Shown piece by piece: positions 8,839-17,741 of a stretch of 64,000 bases of DNA; the first letter of the stretch is position 1, and each line of letters starts with the position of its first letter. A program made the translations under genes and the position numbers. The notes beneath the pieces are model-generated. The model made no database searches, was not told the origin of the DNA, and saw nothing but the letters and a program-made list of their open reading frames with translations. This DNA comes from G963665005 sp963665005 (GTDB lineage: Bacteria; Bacillota; Clostridia; Christensenellales; SZUA-584), in NCBI GenBank assembly GCA_963665005.2, contig CAXXTQ010000001.1:682001-746000 (forward strand), written 5' to 3'.

Positions 8839-9450
8839 ATGGAAAACATTAATAAGACGCAAAAGCTTACAGTGAAAGATCTTGTAACCATCGCCATTAT
8901 ATCGGTTCTTTATCTTTTAATACGATATGCTATTGCAATGATTATAATGCCGTCGGTTCAAGCCTTTATGATTGCTTCAGGTGCGATAGATATGCTCTTG
9001 TGTGCACCCTTATATATGGTCATGGCTAACCGTGTTGCAAAACGAGGGGTATTTGTAATATATGCCACACTAGTTGGAGTTGTAGATGGGCTAATGGGAT
9101 ATTTGTTCCTTATACCCTATTTTATACTTGCGGGTATAATATGCGAATTAGTGATGCTAGGCAAGGACACCTATATAAAACCGATTCGGAACACATTGGG
9201 ATGGGCCTGCTATGCATTCTTCTTTTCTTTTGGTAATTATATTGCCGTATGGTTTGCAGGGGACGCATACAGTGAACAGGCGCTTGCAAACGGACTTACC
9301 CAGGAACTTCTGGGCATACACCGCTATTATTATACCACTCCGCTTTGGATATTTATCATATCCGGGCTTGCAATAGCAGGAGCTCTGTTGGGTTCGTTAT
9401 TCGGCCACAAACTGCTGAAAAGACATTTCAAAAAAGCCGGTGTTGTTTAG
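8839..9450 (+). CDS. MptD-family ECF transporter S component, copy 1
   Basis: A substrate-binding integral membrane protein of about 203 residues with five or six hydrophobic segments, of the MptD/Trep_Strep S-component family. The family motif region reads LCAPLYMVMANRVAKRG and the C-terminus is basic (KLLKRHFKKAG). S components capture a micronutrient and need an EcfT/EcfA module. The start at 8839 follows AGAAGAGG; the longer frame from 8767 has no site. It is the first gene of the operon, followed after 19 bases by a second copy. The substrate is unknown; iron-related uptake is suggested by the regulators and ABC partners. Confidence 0.85.
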   Translation: MENINKTQKLTVKDLVTIAIISVLYLLIRYAIAMIIMPSVQAFMIASGAIDMLLCAPLYMVMANRVAKRGVFVIYATLVGVVDGLMGYLFLIPYFILAGIICELVMLGKDTYIKPIRNTLGWACYAFFFSFGNYIAVWFAGDAYSEQALANGLTQELLGIHRYYYTTPLWIFIISGLAIAGALLGSLFGHKLLKRHFKKAGVV

Positions 9451-9469
9451 ACAAAAGGAGTAAAAACAA

Positions 9470-10080
9470 ATGAAGAATGACAGCATTAATAATAAAATAC
9501 GTTTAAAGACATAACAACCATCGTTGTTTTATCCGTATTATGCATGGTGTTGCAATCTGTGACAGGAATTGTAGGCAAATCATTTCCGGATTTTACGTTT
9601 ATCGCATGCTCCGGTATACATATGTTTTTAGGAGCGCCGCTATATCTTCTCGCTGCTTCCCGTGTACCGAAGCATGGAACAATATTTATCTTCATAGCTC
9701 TTTTCGGAGTTGTGCAAGGAATTATGGGATATTGGTTTATGATTCCATACTTCCTCATTGCCGCACTTGTGTGCGAATTGTTTATGATCGGGGGGAATAC
9801 ATACAAAAGCTTTTGGCGCAATACACTTGCATGGATTGTTTGTTCAGTATTCTACTACATAGCTAACGGTATGCCTGTATGGCTAATATGGGAAATATAT
9901 CAGGGGCAGATGCAAGCCGGAGGCGCGTCCGAAGAATATTTAACGCTAAACCTGTTCTATTTTACATCGCCGTTGTGGCTCTCCATTATTTGCATGATCA
10001 CCATCGGTCTCGCTGTTTTGGGAATGCTCTTCGGGCGAAAACTGCTGCATAAGCATTTTGTTAAAGCCGGGCTTGTTTAA
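9470..10080 (+). pseudogene. MptD-family S component, copy 2, with a -1 frameshift at a slippery heptamer
   Basis: A good start (ATG at 9470 after AAAGGAG) reads only 14 codons to TAA. The homologous frame opens one base back and continues to 10080. The switch falls exactly on CGT TTA AAG. The heptamer T TTA AAG (9502-9508) fits the X XXY YYZ pattern, and slipping by -1 gives IRFKDITTIVVLSVL, which aligns with LTVKDLVTIAIISVL of copy 1. A weak stem, AACAAC/GTTGTT (9513-9528), starts 4 bases later. Either a one-base deletion or a programmed frameshift explains it. Without the shift, translation could only restart at 9544 and the first helix would be shortened. Confidence 0.75.
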
Positions 10081-10092
10081 ATGGGAGTTAGT

Positions 10093-11868
10093 ATGAACAA
10101 AAAAAGTAATTATTCGCGCCTGATAGGCGTTTCGTCAAAAGGAAGATTACCTCTGGCGGTAGCAGTTATATTATCAGCAGTAAGCGGAGTCTGTTCTGTT
10201 CTTCCTTATTATGTAGCTTATATGGTGGCCAGCAATCTGTTCTGCCAGCCTGTAAGTGGTGCTTCAACATCAACAATGGCGTTGTGGCTGCTTGTAATAA
10301 TAATTACAAAGGCTGTAACGGGAACGGCTTCAGGACTTATGGCGCACTATGCAGCTTACAATATGCTATATGACATACGGGTTCGCGTGGTTGAAAAAAT
10401 GGCAAAACTGCCGTTAGGTTATTTCATACGCCACTCGTCCGGTGAAATCCGTAAAACGCTTGTGGAGGATGTAGAAAAGCTGGAGAAGTTTTTTGCCCAC
10501 CATATATGCGATTTTGTGAAAATCATTACCATGCCGGTCACGACCGTCATTATTCTCCTCGGAGTAAGCATTCCGATGACGATTGCCTCGCTTGTTCCGT
10601 TTATCCTTGGTTTGGGTTTTCAGTTTTTGGTTTTCAGAAGCTACAATACCATGATGGAGCAATACTACCGCCACTCCGGGCGGATCAGCACCGCTGTAAT
10701 CGAATACATCCGCGGAATGCCAGTCGTTAAGGCTTTCAATAAAACAACGCAGACTTTCCTGCGATTCAATAAGGTTCTTGATGATTATCAGAAATTCTGG
10801 ATGCGTTTTGTTAAAAAAACGGGACTTCCGTTCGTGAGTTTCAGCGTCTGTTCCGACGCTGGTTTCCTTTTTGTTTTGCCTCTGGGAATCATACTGGTTG
10901 CCGCAGGTACACTGTCCGTACCGAAGCTGTTTCTGTTCCATTCGGTCGGCGTTTGTTATACCATGCTTATACCGATGCTAGCACAGGTGGCCTCTACATT
11001 GTCCATAAACATGAGAAATCTTGACGGTGTTTACGGTATTCTGGATACTCCTTCGCTGAGAGAACTTGATAGCAGCCATAATTTTAGTCCCAATGACTAT
11101 GATATAAAAATTGAAGGACTTACATTTTCATATGAAAAAGACATCCCCGTGTTGAGTAATGTTGATATGGAGATAAAAGAGGGGCAAACAGTTGCTTTCG
11201 TCGGCCCTTCCGGCGCGGGGAAAAGCACGATGGCAAATTTGATTGCCAGATTTTACGATCCGGATCAAGGTCGCGTTCTGCTTGGCGGAATAGATTTGAG
11301 GAATATACGTTATAACGAGCTTATGGATCACATCTCGTATGTCTTTCAGGATAAATTTTCCTTCGGAGACACGGTACTGGAAAACATTCGCATGTACCGG
11401 AAGGATATCAACCGTGATAAGGTTATTGAAATCGCAAAACTGGCACAGGTACATGAATTCATTGAAAAACTGCCCAACGGTTACGATACGCTTTTGGGTA
11501 GTAAGGGCACCTACTTATCAGGAGGACAGCTCCAGCGAGTGAATATCGCGCGCGCAATTTTAAAGGATGCCCCCGTAATAATTCTGGACGAGGCAACGGC
11601 TTTTGCCGATCCTGAAAATGAAAACCTGATACAACGGGGGTTAAGCGTTCTTCTGAAAAATAAAACCGTGATCGTAATAGCTCATAGGCTTCGTACGATC
11701 CGCAACGCGGATAAGATTTACGTTTTTAATCAGGGCAAAATCACTGAGCAGGGCAATTTTGATGAGCTAATACAAAGAAACGGTCTCTTCTACTCCATGT
11801 GGAAAGCCGGAGAGTCTTCGTCAAAATGGAAATTCTCGGTAAGGAGGTCTGTGACATGCACGCAATAA
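10093..11868 (+). CDS. ABC transporter, fused membrane and ATP-binding domains (type IV/exporter fold)
   Basis: A half-transporter of about 591 residues: six membrane helices in the first 300 residues, then an ATPase domain with Walker A GPSGAGKST, Q-loop VFQDKF, signature YLSGGQLQR, Walker B VIILDEAT and the H-loop IAHRL. It is paired with a second half gene that starts inside its 3' end. With S components and an AraC regulator the pair resembles YbtP/YbtQ or IrtA/B, exporter-fold proteins that import siderophores. The start at 10093 follows GGGAG; 10081 is also in frame. The last 20 or so residues look non-conserved. Confidence 0.88.
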   Translation: MNKKSNYSRLIGVSSKGRLPLAVAVILSAVSGVCSVLPYYVAYMVASNLFCQPVSGASTSTMALWLLVIIITKAVTGTASGLMAHYAAYNMLYDIRVRVVEKMAKLPLGYFIRHSSGEIRKTLVEDVEKLEKFFAHHICDFVKIITMPVTTVIILLGVSIPMTIASLVPFILGLGFQFLVFRSYNTMMEQYYRHSGRISTAVIEYIRGMPVVKAFNKTTQTFLRFNKVLDDYQKFWMRFVKKTGLPFVSFSVCSDAGFLFVLPLGIILVAAGTLSVPKLFLFHSVGVCYTMLIPMLAQVASTLSINMRNLDGVYGILDTPSLRELDSSHNFSPNDYDIKIEGLTFSYEKDIPVLSNVDMEIKEGQTVAFVGPSGAGKSTMANLIARFYDPDQGRVLLGGIDLRNIRYNELMDHISYVFQDKFSFGDTVLENIRMYRKDINRDKVIEIAKLAQVHEFIEKLPNGYDTLLGSKGTYLSGGQLQRVNIARAILKDAPVIILDEATAFADPENENLIQRGLSVLLKNKTVIVIAHRLRTIRNADKIYVFNQGKITEQGNFDELIQRNGLFYSMWKAGESSSKWKFSVRRSVTCTQ

Positions 11869-12415
11869 AAACAATTTACGCTGCTTCGGGGCAAAAACTC
11901 CGAGGCCTTTGGAAAACTATAATCTACAGCATAATTGAGATGTTGTTTGTCATAATCCCATATATTATAGTTATTTATACTCTGCAGAATCTGCATATTG
12001 GAATCAAAAACGCAAGTCGATATATGATATATGCTTTTATCGTCATGATAATCTGCATGGTAATAAGATTGTTTTTTAGATGGAAAGGCTACTACAACAC
12101 ACAAATAAAAGGGGTGGATTTCAGTACCGATTTAAGGCAAAAAGTCGGAGATCACTATCGTGGTTGTCCTTGGGCTATTTTAACGGTAGGGATTTGGGAG
12201 AGCTTTCGGGTGAAATGCTGAAAAGCGCCACGGATGTTGAAAACATTGTTACGGATGTTTTTGCAAATTCACTTGTGCTGGCATCGGGGCTGCTTCTGTT
12301 TTTATTGGGTCTTTTCGCAATCGACTATCGACTGGGGCTTTCCGTTATCGGCATGGTAATCATTTCAGTACCGCTCATTATACTTAGCAACCGAATGGCA
12401 CGCAAATATGGGAGT
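11856..12415 (+). pseudogene. Second ABC half-transporter, frameshifted and truncated
   Basis: It starts at ATG 11856 after AAGGAGG. The frame encodes the first membrane helices up to LRQKVGDHYRG. Near 12162 one base is missing and the homologous frame continues (LSLGYFNGRDLGELSGEMLK) through two more helices to about LSNRMARKYG. Homology then stops: the rest of the membrane domain and the whole ATPase domain are absent, and a different gene (half an EcfA ATPase) begins. The partner of the preceding ABC protein is therefore lost. Confidence 0.8.
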
Positions 12416-13169
12416 CATAGACTTAAAGCCGCTTTTGGTTTACGGTTTCTCCCTGATTATTATATCGCCGTTTTCTATTAAACACATAACATTACTGAAT
12501 AATATATCCTTTGCGGCGGCTAATGGTGAAATAATTGCTGTTGTTGGCCCTAACGGTGCTGGAAAAAGTAGTCTTGGGAGACTTCTTGCGGGCTTACTAA
12601 AGGAGCAGAGCGGTCATGTATTATTAAATGATATACAGCACAAAACAAAGAGCAGAAGAGGTAAAGTGTGGTATGTTATGCAGGACTTAGATAGTCAGCT
12701 TTTTGGTGAAAGCTTGGTGGATGAGCTTCTGATAGGTTACAGCGGCAAAAACAAGGAAAAAGAAACGGAGAAAGCTATAAAAATACTTGAAAAATTGGGG
12801 CTTAGCGAATTAAAAGATCAACACCCGCAGCGCTTATCGGGTGGACAGAAACAGAGGCTGGTTCTGGGTGCCGCCCTTATGAGGGATGTTCAGATATTAA
12901 TTTTAGACGAACCCACCAGCGGTTTGGACGGAAAAAATATGTTAAGAGTTGCGGATATAATGCGTCGGCTTGCTAAGGAAGGGCGTCTTGTCCTTATTAT
13001 TACTCATGACTATGAGTTGGCTGTCAATGCCTGTGACCGAGTGATTTATATCGAAAAAGGGGCTATCAAAACTGATAAACCATTAAACCAGTTAAATTAT
13101 CTAACAACATTGATAACAGGAGCAACTTATGAATCATGGATGAAGGAGATTACAACTTCGGCCGTCTAG
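12408..13169 (+). pseudogene. C-terminal half of an ECF-type ATPase (EcfA/CbiO-like), joined to foreign 5' sequence
   Basis: From about residue 25 this is a complete ATPase domain: LLNNISFAAANGE, Walker A GPNGAGKSS, Q-loop MQDLDSQLF, signature LSGGQKQR, Walker B LILDEPTSGLDG and the H-loop ITHD. Energy-coupling ATPases in MptD operons are usually double-domain proteins paired with an EcfT membrane protein. Here the first ATPase half and EcfT are missing. The start codon and the first 25 residues come from the junction with the truncated ABC gene, so whether a protein is made is unclear. Catalytic residues are intact. Confidence 0.7.
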
Positions 13170-13291
13170 TACCATCTTCGATAATAATTGAATGTGTTTC
13201 GCAACAGATTTCCGGGTACAGGAACTTATTAAGTTTTTGAGCTTAGATTGTGAAAATACTAAATAATTAAAGCTCTAAGAGTAGAAGGCAT

Positions 13292-13385
13292 TAAGTAAAT
13301 ATGTTTGGCAAACTTGTCGAAAGACAGGGACGCAAAGCCGAGAGGATTGTTTAAGTCATCCTATAAGAACTGATCTATGTATAAA
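13292..13385 (+). ncRNA. Cyclic di-GMP-I (GEMM) riboswitch candidate
   Basis: The core pattern is present: GGCAAACTTGTC, a GAAA tetraloop, GACAGGGACGCAAAGCC (13307-13339), then a second hairpin GGAT...ATCC. GGCAAAC and GGACGCAAAGCC are the most conserved parts of the GEMM-I aptamer. It is on the sense strand about 95 bases before the first fur start. No clear terminator lies between, so it may act on translation. The rest of the 13170-13479 gap holds nothing else recognised. Confidence 0.75.
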
Positions 13386-13479
13386 GAACAATGAGGAGTT
13401 CATGAGTTGACTAATGTATTCTATTTAGTATAATGAAATTGAAATGCATTCTCAACAAAAAGCCCAAAGGAAAATCGCC

Positions 13480-13929
13480 ATGAATGATAAGCCAGAAATT
13501 TCAGATATTAAAGGAAAATTCCATGAGTTTGGATATAAATATACTGAGCAACGTCAGTTAGTGTTGGATGTCCTATTGGAAAATTCCAGTTCACACTTAA
13601 GCAGTGATGATATATGTAAATTTCTTAAACAGAAAAAAATAGACATCGGCCAATCTACCGTTTACAGAACACTGATTATGCTTGAAAAAATGCGAATTAT
13701 ACAGAGAATAGATTTTGATGACGGTTATACCAGGTATGAGCTTGCCAAAGATAACGAAGAACATACCCATCATCATTTGATTTGCACGAAATGTGGCTCA
13801 ATAACGGATATTAAAAGCGATTTATTGGAAGACTTGGAGCAGCATATTGTTGATAATTATGATTTTGTAATAAAGGATCACTGCCTGAAATTTTATGGGT
13901 TGTGTAAAAACTGCAAGAATAAAGAATAA
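13480..13929 (+). CDS. Fur-family metal-responsive repressor, copy 1
   Basis: 149 residues. An N-terminal winged helix (GYKYTEQRQLVLDVLLE, then STVYRTLIMLEKM) precedes a dimerisation and metal domain with EEHTHHHLICTKCG and a second C-x-x-C, CKNC, near the end. The two CxxC pairs form the structural zinc site of Fur/PerR/Zur. Regulatory metal (Fe, Zn or peroxide sensing) cannot be told apart here. The start at 13480 follows AAAGGA; an upstream ATG at 13444 is in frame. It lies behind a riboswitch candidate and ends tail to tail with crp copy 1, with no gap. Confidence 0.9.
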   Translation: MNDKPEISDIKGKFHEFGYKYTEQRQLVLDVLLENSSSHLSSDDICKFLKQKKIDIGQSTVYRTLIMLEKMRIIQRIDFDDGYTRYELAKDNEEHTHHHLICTKCGSITDIKSDLLEDLEQHIVDNYDFVIKDHCLKFYGLCKNCKNKE

Positions 13930-14640
13930 TTATTGCTGCAGTAAGCTTATGAGTCCTCCTTCTCTTTTTATAGAAATAATATTACCATTTACTTCTATCA
14001 TATTGCCATTACTAAGCTTTTTTAATTCCCGGCATAGCGATGGACGAGATACATTTAAATATTCAGCCCATGATTTTTTTGAGAAGGGTAACCGGATTAT
14101 TGGATTATTGTTCGTTCTCATTTCATCCAACAGAAAAAAAGCGATTTTCTTCTGGATAGATGAATAAGCAAAAAGCTCTAATCTTTTTTCAAAGTATATG
14201 ATTCGATTCGCAAAACATTTTAATAGATTCTCTGAAATCACAGGATTTTTACACATCAAAAAAATGTTTTGTTTATTAATAAAAAATACCTTGCTTTTAT
14301 CTCTTGAAAACACATCGCATGGATATAAAGCTTTACTGGAGAAAACAACAGCTCCGCCAAATGCATCTCCCTTATTTTTATATAATATACACAGATTATT
14401 CCCGGATGCAAGGTTCTTTTGTACTTCAATTTGACCATAGATGATGATGCCAATGTTCACCGATAATTGATCTTCCCTGCATATAAATTCGTTTTTATCA
14501 TACTGCCTGATCTGATGTTCAAGCTTGGATAACGTGTTCTTTATTTTTGCCTTATCAAGGCTCTTAAATATTTCACAGTGGCAGCATGCGTCGATAATAT
14601 CGTCCATTTTTGTCTCGCTTATGTTCTGCACTGTATCCAC
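13930..14640 (-). CDS. Crp/Fnr-family transcriptional regulator, copy 1
   Basis: 236 residues. A cyclic-nucleotide-type sensor barrel (about 15-130) is followed by a winged helix with LPFSKKSWAEYLNVSRPSLCRELKKL, a segment almost shared with copy 2 at 17742-18431. Cysteines near the N-terminus (ACCHCEIF) could hold an iron-sulfur centre or haem, but this is not established. The GTG start at 14640 lies inside a palindrome, GTATCCACGGATAC; an ATG at about 14607 is an alternative. It diverges from the SBP gene. Confidence 0.85.
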   Translation of the reverse strand: MDTVQNISETKMDDIIDACCHCEIFKSLDKAKIKNTLSKLEHQIRQYDKNEFICREDQLSVNIGIIIYGQIEVQKNLASGNNLCILYKNKGDAFGGAVVFSSKALYPCDVFSRDKSKVFFINKQNIFLMCKNPVISENLLKCFANRIIYFEKRLELFAYSSIQKKIAFFLLDEMRTNNNPIIRLPFSKKSWAEYLNVSRPSLCRELKKLSNGNMIEVNGNIISIKREGGLISLLQQ

Positions 14641-14646
14641 GGATAC
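14633..14646. promoter_or_regulatory. Palindrome GTATC-N4-GATAC, probable Crp-paralogue operator
   Basis: GTATCCACGGATAC is a perfect palindrome between crp copy 1 and the SBP gene. The same pattern, GTATCTGGCGATAC, occurs before crp copy 2 (18451-18464). Confidence 0.65.
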
Positions 14647-14720
14647 TGTACTTTAATCAATATCTAATATATCCTAAATGAAAATGCATGTCAATATCAA
14701 TAAGGAGGCAGAAACAAAAC

Positions 14721-15770
14721 ATGAAAAAAATAATTGCTATATTGGTGATATTATGCGTCGGTATATTAGCCGGATGCGGACAAACCGTAAACTCGCAGGA
14801 AGCAAACCCGGGGAATACGGAAACAAGCACTGCAAACGCAGACACGAGTGCTGACGATACGAAAACAAATGCCCCGAATACTCAAACAGTTGTTACCGTA
14901 GTTGCGCCAAAATCGCCCGCTACGATTCCGGTATTAAGAATGATCGAGAGCGATTGCATGGGCGAGAACATTGAGATTGATCTTCAGCTTTACGGCGACA
15001 TGGAGGCAATGATGGCTTTAGCTTCCGGAGGAGATTATGGAATTCTCATTGTGCCCGTGCATACCGCCGCCAATCTCAAAAATAAAGGCATTGACGTCAA
15101 GATGGTTAATGCGTTTGGCTGGGGCGGAATGTATCTGAGCACAACCGATCCCGATTGCAGCAGCTGGAAAGACCTCGACGGAAAAGAGTTATATGTTCCG
15201 GCGAAAGGCTCAGTTCCGGACATAATGACGCAATACTTCCTAAGTCAAAACGGACTGAAGATCGGGGAAAACGTTGAAGTCGTCTATTCGAATCACGTCG
15301 AAATAGCGCAATTGATTGCGTCGGGAACGATTCAGTATGCTGTTGATGCTCAACCATTTGTGACGTCAAACATTAAGAATGTGAACGGTTATAGGGTTGT
15401 CTCTGAGTTCGCTGAAGACTGGAAGCTTACACAGGGGGAAGCGTACTCTATGCCGGGTAATTGTACCGTAGCCAATGCTGATTACTTAAGCGAGAATGAA
15501 AGTGTTGTGCTGGATTTTAATAAGGAATTCTCCGACGCAATAAAATGGACGGTTGAAAATCCTGATGAAGCGGGAGTTATTGCGAATACATATCTCAATG
15601 CAAACGCAGAGCTTATTGCCGCAGCTATGCCGGGCTTTTGCTTCGACTACAAATCTGCCGCTGACGCCAGGAATGACGTTGAAGAATATTTCAAGGTCTT
15701 ATTAGAACTAAAGCCTGAGAGCATTGGGGACAAGATGCCCGACGACAGCTTCTATTATACAGCCGAATAA
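14721..15770 (+). CDS. ABC transporter substrate-binding lipoprotein, NMT1/SsuA-like
   Basis: 349 residues. A lipoprotein signal ends in ILAGC (Cys19). An Asn/Thr-rich linker follows to about residue 60, then a two-lobed binding protein (VVAPKSPATIPVLRMIESD, MEAMMALASGGDYGILIVPVHTA). The shape is that of the SsuA/TauA/ThiY/NMT1 group, which bind small ions or heterocycles. The substrate cannot be named. The start at 14721 follows TAAGGAGG. It forms a transporter with the permease at 16184 and ATPase at 17013, separated by a broken gene and a hairpin. Confidence 0.85.
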   Translation: MKKIIAILVILCVGILAGCGQTVNSQEANPGNTETSTANADTSADDTKTNAPNTQTVVTVVAPKSPATIPVLRMIESDCMGENIEIDLQLYGDMEAMMALASGGDYGILIVPVHTAANLKNKGIDVKMVNAFGWGGMYLSTTDPDCSSWKDLDGKELYVPAKGSVPDIMTQYFLSQNGLKIGENVEVVYSNHVEIAQLIASGTIQYAVDAQPFVTSNIKNVNGYRVVSEFAEDWKLTQGEAYSMPGNCTVANADYLSENESVVLDFNKEFSDAIKWTVENPDEAGVIANTYLNANAELIAAAMPGFCFDYKSAADARNDVEEYFKVLLELKPESIGDKMPDDSFYYTAE

Positions 15771-15793
15771 ATGGAAGCAGCGAGGATGCGCAG

Positions 15794-16069
15794 ATGAAAC
15801 ATAAGGCGCTTCAAACACAAATCATTTGAATTGTCGAATGAAAGCCGGACGAAAATGTTGATTGAAAGCATGAACGCAATGGCTTCCTGGGATGAAGAGA
15901 CCGCCTTCATTAATCCGTATTCTTACAGCGGAGAATGCGGATGTTCTCCGTCCGAAATTGAAAAGATGCTAAGTATGTATCTGCTGCAGATATGGTCAAA
16001 TTTATAGACGAAGGCATGGTGCAGGCGTATAAAGGACAGAGAAAAGGATTTATCTGCGCTATGAGATAG
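15794..16069 (+). pseudogene. Small unknown gene with two frameshifts
   Basis: Joining three frames gives about 90 residues: MKHK, then RFKHKSFELSNESRTKMLIE...SYSGECGCSPSEIEKML, then KYVSAADMVKFIDEGMVQAY...GFICAMR and TAG. The first shift is an extra G near 15806; the second is near 15972. A cysteine cluster (ECGC) is central. No family is recognised. It sits between the SBP and permease genes, so it may have been part of the same operon. Confidence 0.5.
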
Positions 16070-16101
16070 AAAAGAATATTGGGTATTGATCATCTATTCA
16101 G

Positions 16102-16147
16102 TACACGGGATAAGCGAGGCTGCTTGGGTGCGCAGATGTCCCGTGTA
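16102..16147 (+). promoter_or_regulatory. Hairpin before the permease gene
   Basis: TACACGGGA (16102-16110) pairs with TCCCGTGTA (16139-16147) around 28 bases. GTATCTGGC (16150-16158), identical to the first nine bases of the crp copy 2 palindrome, follows at once. There is no T-tract. Could be a processed or regulatory stem. Confidence 0.45.
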
Positions 16148-16183
16148 TTGTATCTGGCCAAATTTTACAAGAGGTTTTTATAA

Positions 16184-17023
16184 ATGAGAGGGATACAACA
16201 AGTGAAGCCGTTAATGAGTCCGAACACTGATAATATAAAAAAAGAAAAAACGATTGCAGATATATCAGGCAGGAAGAAGCTCAATATAAGGATTTTTTTG
16301 TCTCTGGGCATCCTCCTGCTAGCATGGCAGGGATTATCAATGTTATACACGCCGCTGGTTCTTCCCGGCCCCGTTTTGACGCTTGAAACTCTGCTTGAAA
16401 TCGTTCAAAGTGGGAAGCTGTGGCCGGAAGTCGCCATCACGCTGCAAAGACTTGTATTGGCACTGCTGGTGTCAATAATAACCGGGACTATATTTGGGAT
16501 TCTGATGGGGAGCAGTAAAAAGCTAAAAGAATATTTTGAGCCGCTTGTATATATTGTGCAAGCGATCCCGCCTATTTTGTACATGACGATTGCCATGATA
16601 TGGTTTGGGCTGAATGGGAAAGCCACCATTTTTATTGTCTTTATTGGGAGCGCGCCGGTTATGGCCGTCACAATAAAGGAAGGATTTGAAAACATTGACC
16701 CCAAGCTCGTCGAAATGGGAAAGGCTTTTATGTTTACACAAACAGAAATGATTACGAAAATCGTTTTGCCGTCTTTAGGCGCTTACTTTAAAGCCGGGCT
16801 CATTACTGTTTTCAGTTTTGGGTGGAAGCTGGTGGTTATGGGAGAAGTATTAAGTGCCAGTACCGGGCTGGGCGCGCAGATTACCGACGCCAGGATGAAC
16901 CTTGAAACGGATATGGTATTTGCATGGGGAATCATCGTGGTTCTGCTTTGCTTTCTGTTTCAAAAGATAACTTCTAAGCTATTTGAATACAAACCAAAAA
17001 GGAGAAAAAGCCATGAGCGATAG
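16184..17023 (+). CDS. ABC transporter permease, SsuC/TauC-like
   Basis: 279 residues with a basic N-terminal tail and about six membrane helices. The coupling motif region EGFENIDPKLVEMGKAFMFTQTEMITKIVLPS is the EAA loop of the binding-protein-dependent permease family. It works with the SBP at 14721 and the ATPase that overlaps its end by 11 bases. AAGAGG precedes the ATG. Confidence 0.88.
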   Translation: MRGIQQVKPLMSPNTDNIKKEKTIADISGRKKLNIRIFLSLGILLLAWQGLSMLYTPLVLPGPVLTLETLLEIVQSGKLWPEVAITLQRLVLALLVSIITGTIFGILMGSSKKLKEYFEPLVYIVQAIPPILYMTIAMIWFGLNGKATIFIVFIGSAPVMAVTIKEGFENIDPKLVEMGKAFMFTQTEMITKIVLPSLGAYFKAGLITVFSFGWKLVVMGEVLSASTGLGAQITDARMNLETDMVFAWGIIVVLLCFLFQKITSKLFEYKPKRRKSHER

Positions 17024-17735
17024 AACGATACTGAAACTGCAAAGCGTAGAAAAGCACTTTGGAGACGTTCGTGTTTTGCAGGACTTATCCATCGAAGCGG
17101 CCAAAGAAGAAATATTATGCATCATAGGACCGTCTGGCTGCGGCAAATCTACGATATTGAATATTATTTCCGGACTCACCCATCCTTCCGGTGGAAAGGT
17201 GATGAATAACAGTCAAAATACAAGTTACGTTTTTCAGGAAGACAGGCTTTTGCCATGGAAGGACGCATATGAGAATATTCGTATCGTTAACAAGCAAAGC
17301 TCTCATGAATACTGTATGGAGCTGATTGAAAAAGTCGGGCTTAAAGGATTCGAAGGCTTTTACCCGCATGAATTAAGCGGCGGAATGCGTCAGCGGTGTT
17401 CCATAGCAAGAGCCTTCAACTATGAAGCCGACCTGCTGCTGATGGATGAGCCCTTTAAGTCTCTCGATTACAACTTAAGGATCGGCATGATACGCTATTT
17501 ACTCACCCTTTGGAGCAGCACGAAAAAGACTATCGTATTTGTGACGCATGAAATTGATGAAGCGCTGCTGCTCGGCGACAGGATCCTTTTGCTCTCCAAC
17601 AGGCCGGCAAAGGCAGAGAGGGAATTTTGTTTAAGCAAACCAAAACGGGAAAGAGGCTTAACAGACAGGGATCTGATTGAAACAAGAAGTGGAATCATAG
17701 GGATAATGGAGAAGGATAATGCTCTGGTGCATTAA
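17013..17735 (+). CDS. ABC transporter ATP-binding protein, SsuB/TauB-like
   Basis: 240 residues: Walker A GPSGCGKST, Q-loop VFQEDRLLPW, signature LSGGMRQR, Walker B LLLMDEPF and the H-loop VTHEIDE. GPSGCGKS plus VFQ.DRLLPW is the pattern of nitrate/sulfonate/taurine-type importers. The start at 17013 after AAAGGAG overlaps the permease stop. It ends 6 bases from the convergent crp copy 2. Confidence 0.9.
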   Translation: MSDRTILKLQSVEKHFGDVRVLQDLSIEAAKEEILCIIGPSGCGKSTILNIISGLTHPSGGKVMNNSQNTSYVFQEDRLLPWKDAYENIRIVNKQSSHEYCMELIEKVGLKGFEGFYPHELSGGMRQRCSIARAFNYEADLLLMDEPFKSLDYNLRIGMIRYLLTLWSSTKKTIVFVTHEIDEALLLGDRILLLSNRPAKAEREFCLSKPKRERGLTDRDLIETRSGIIGIMEKDNALVH

Positions 17736-17741
17736 CATCAG

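Noticed and set aside
13428..13465. Palindrome around TTGAAATGCATTCTCAA as a Fur/PerR box for fur copy 1
   Set aside because: Poor match to either consensus, much weaker than the box at 18504.
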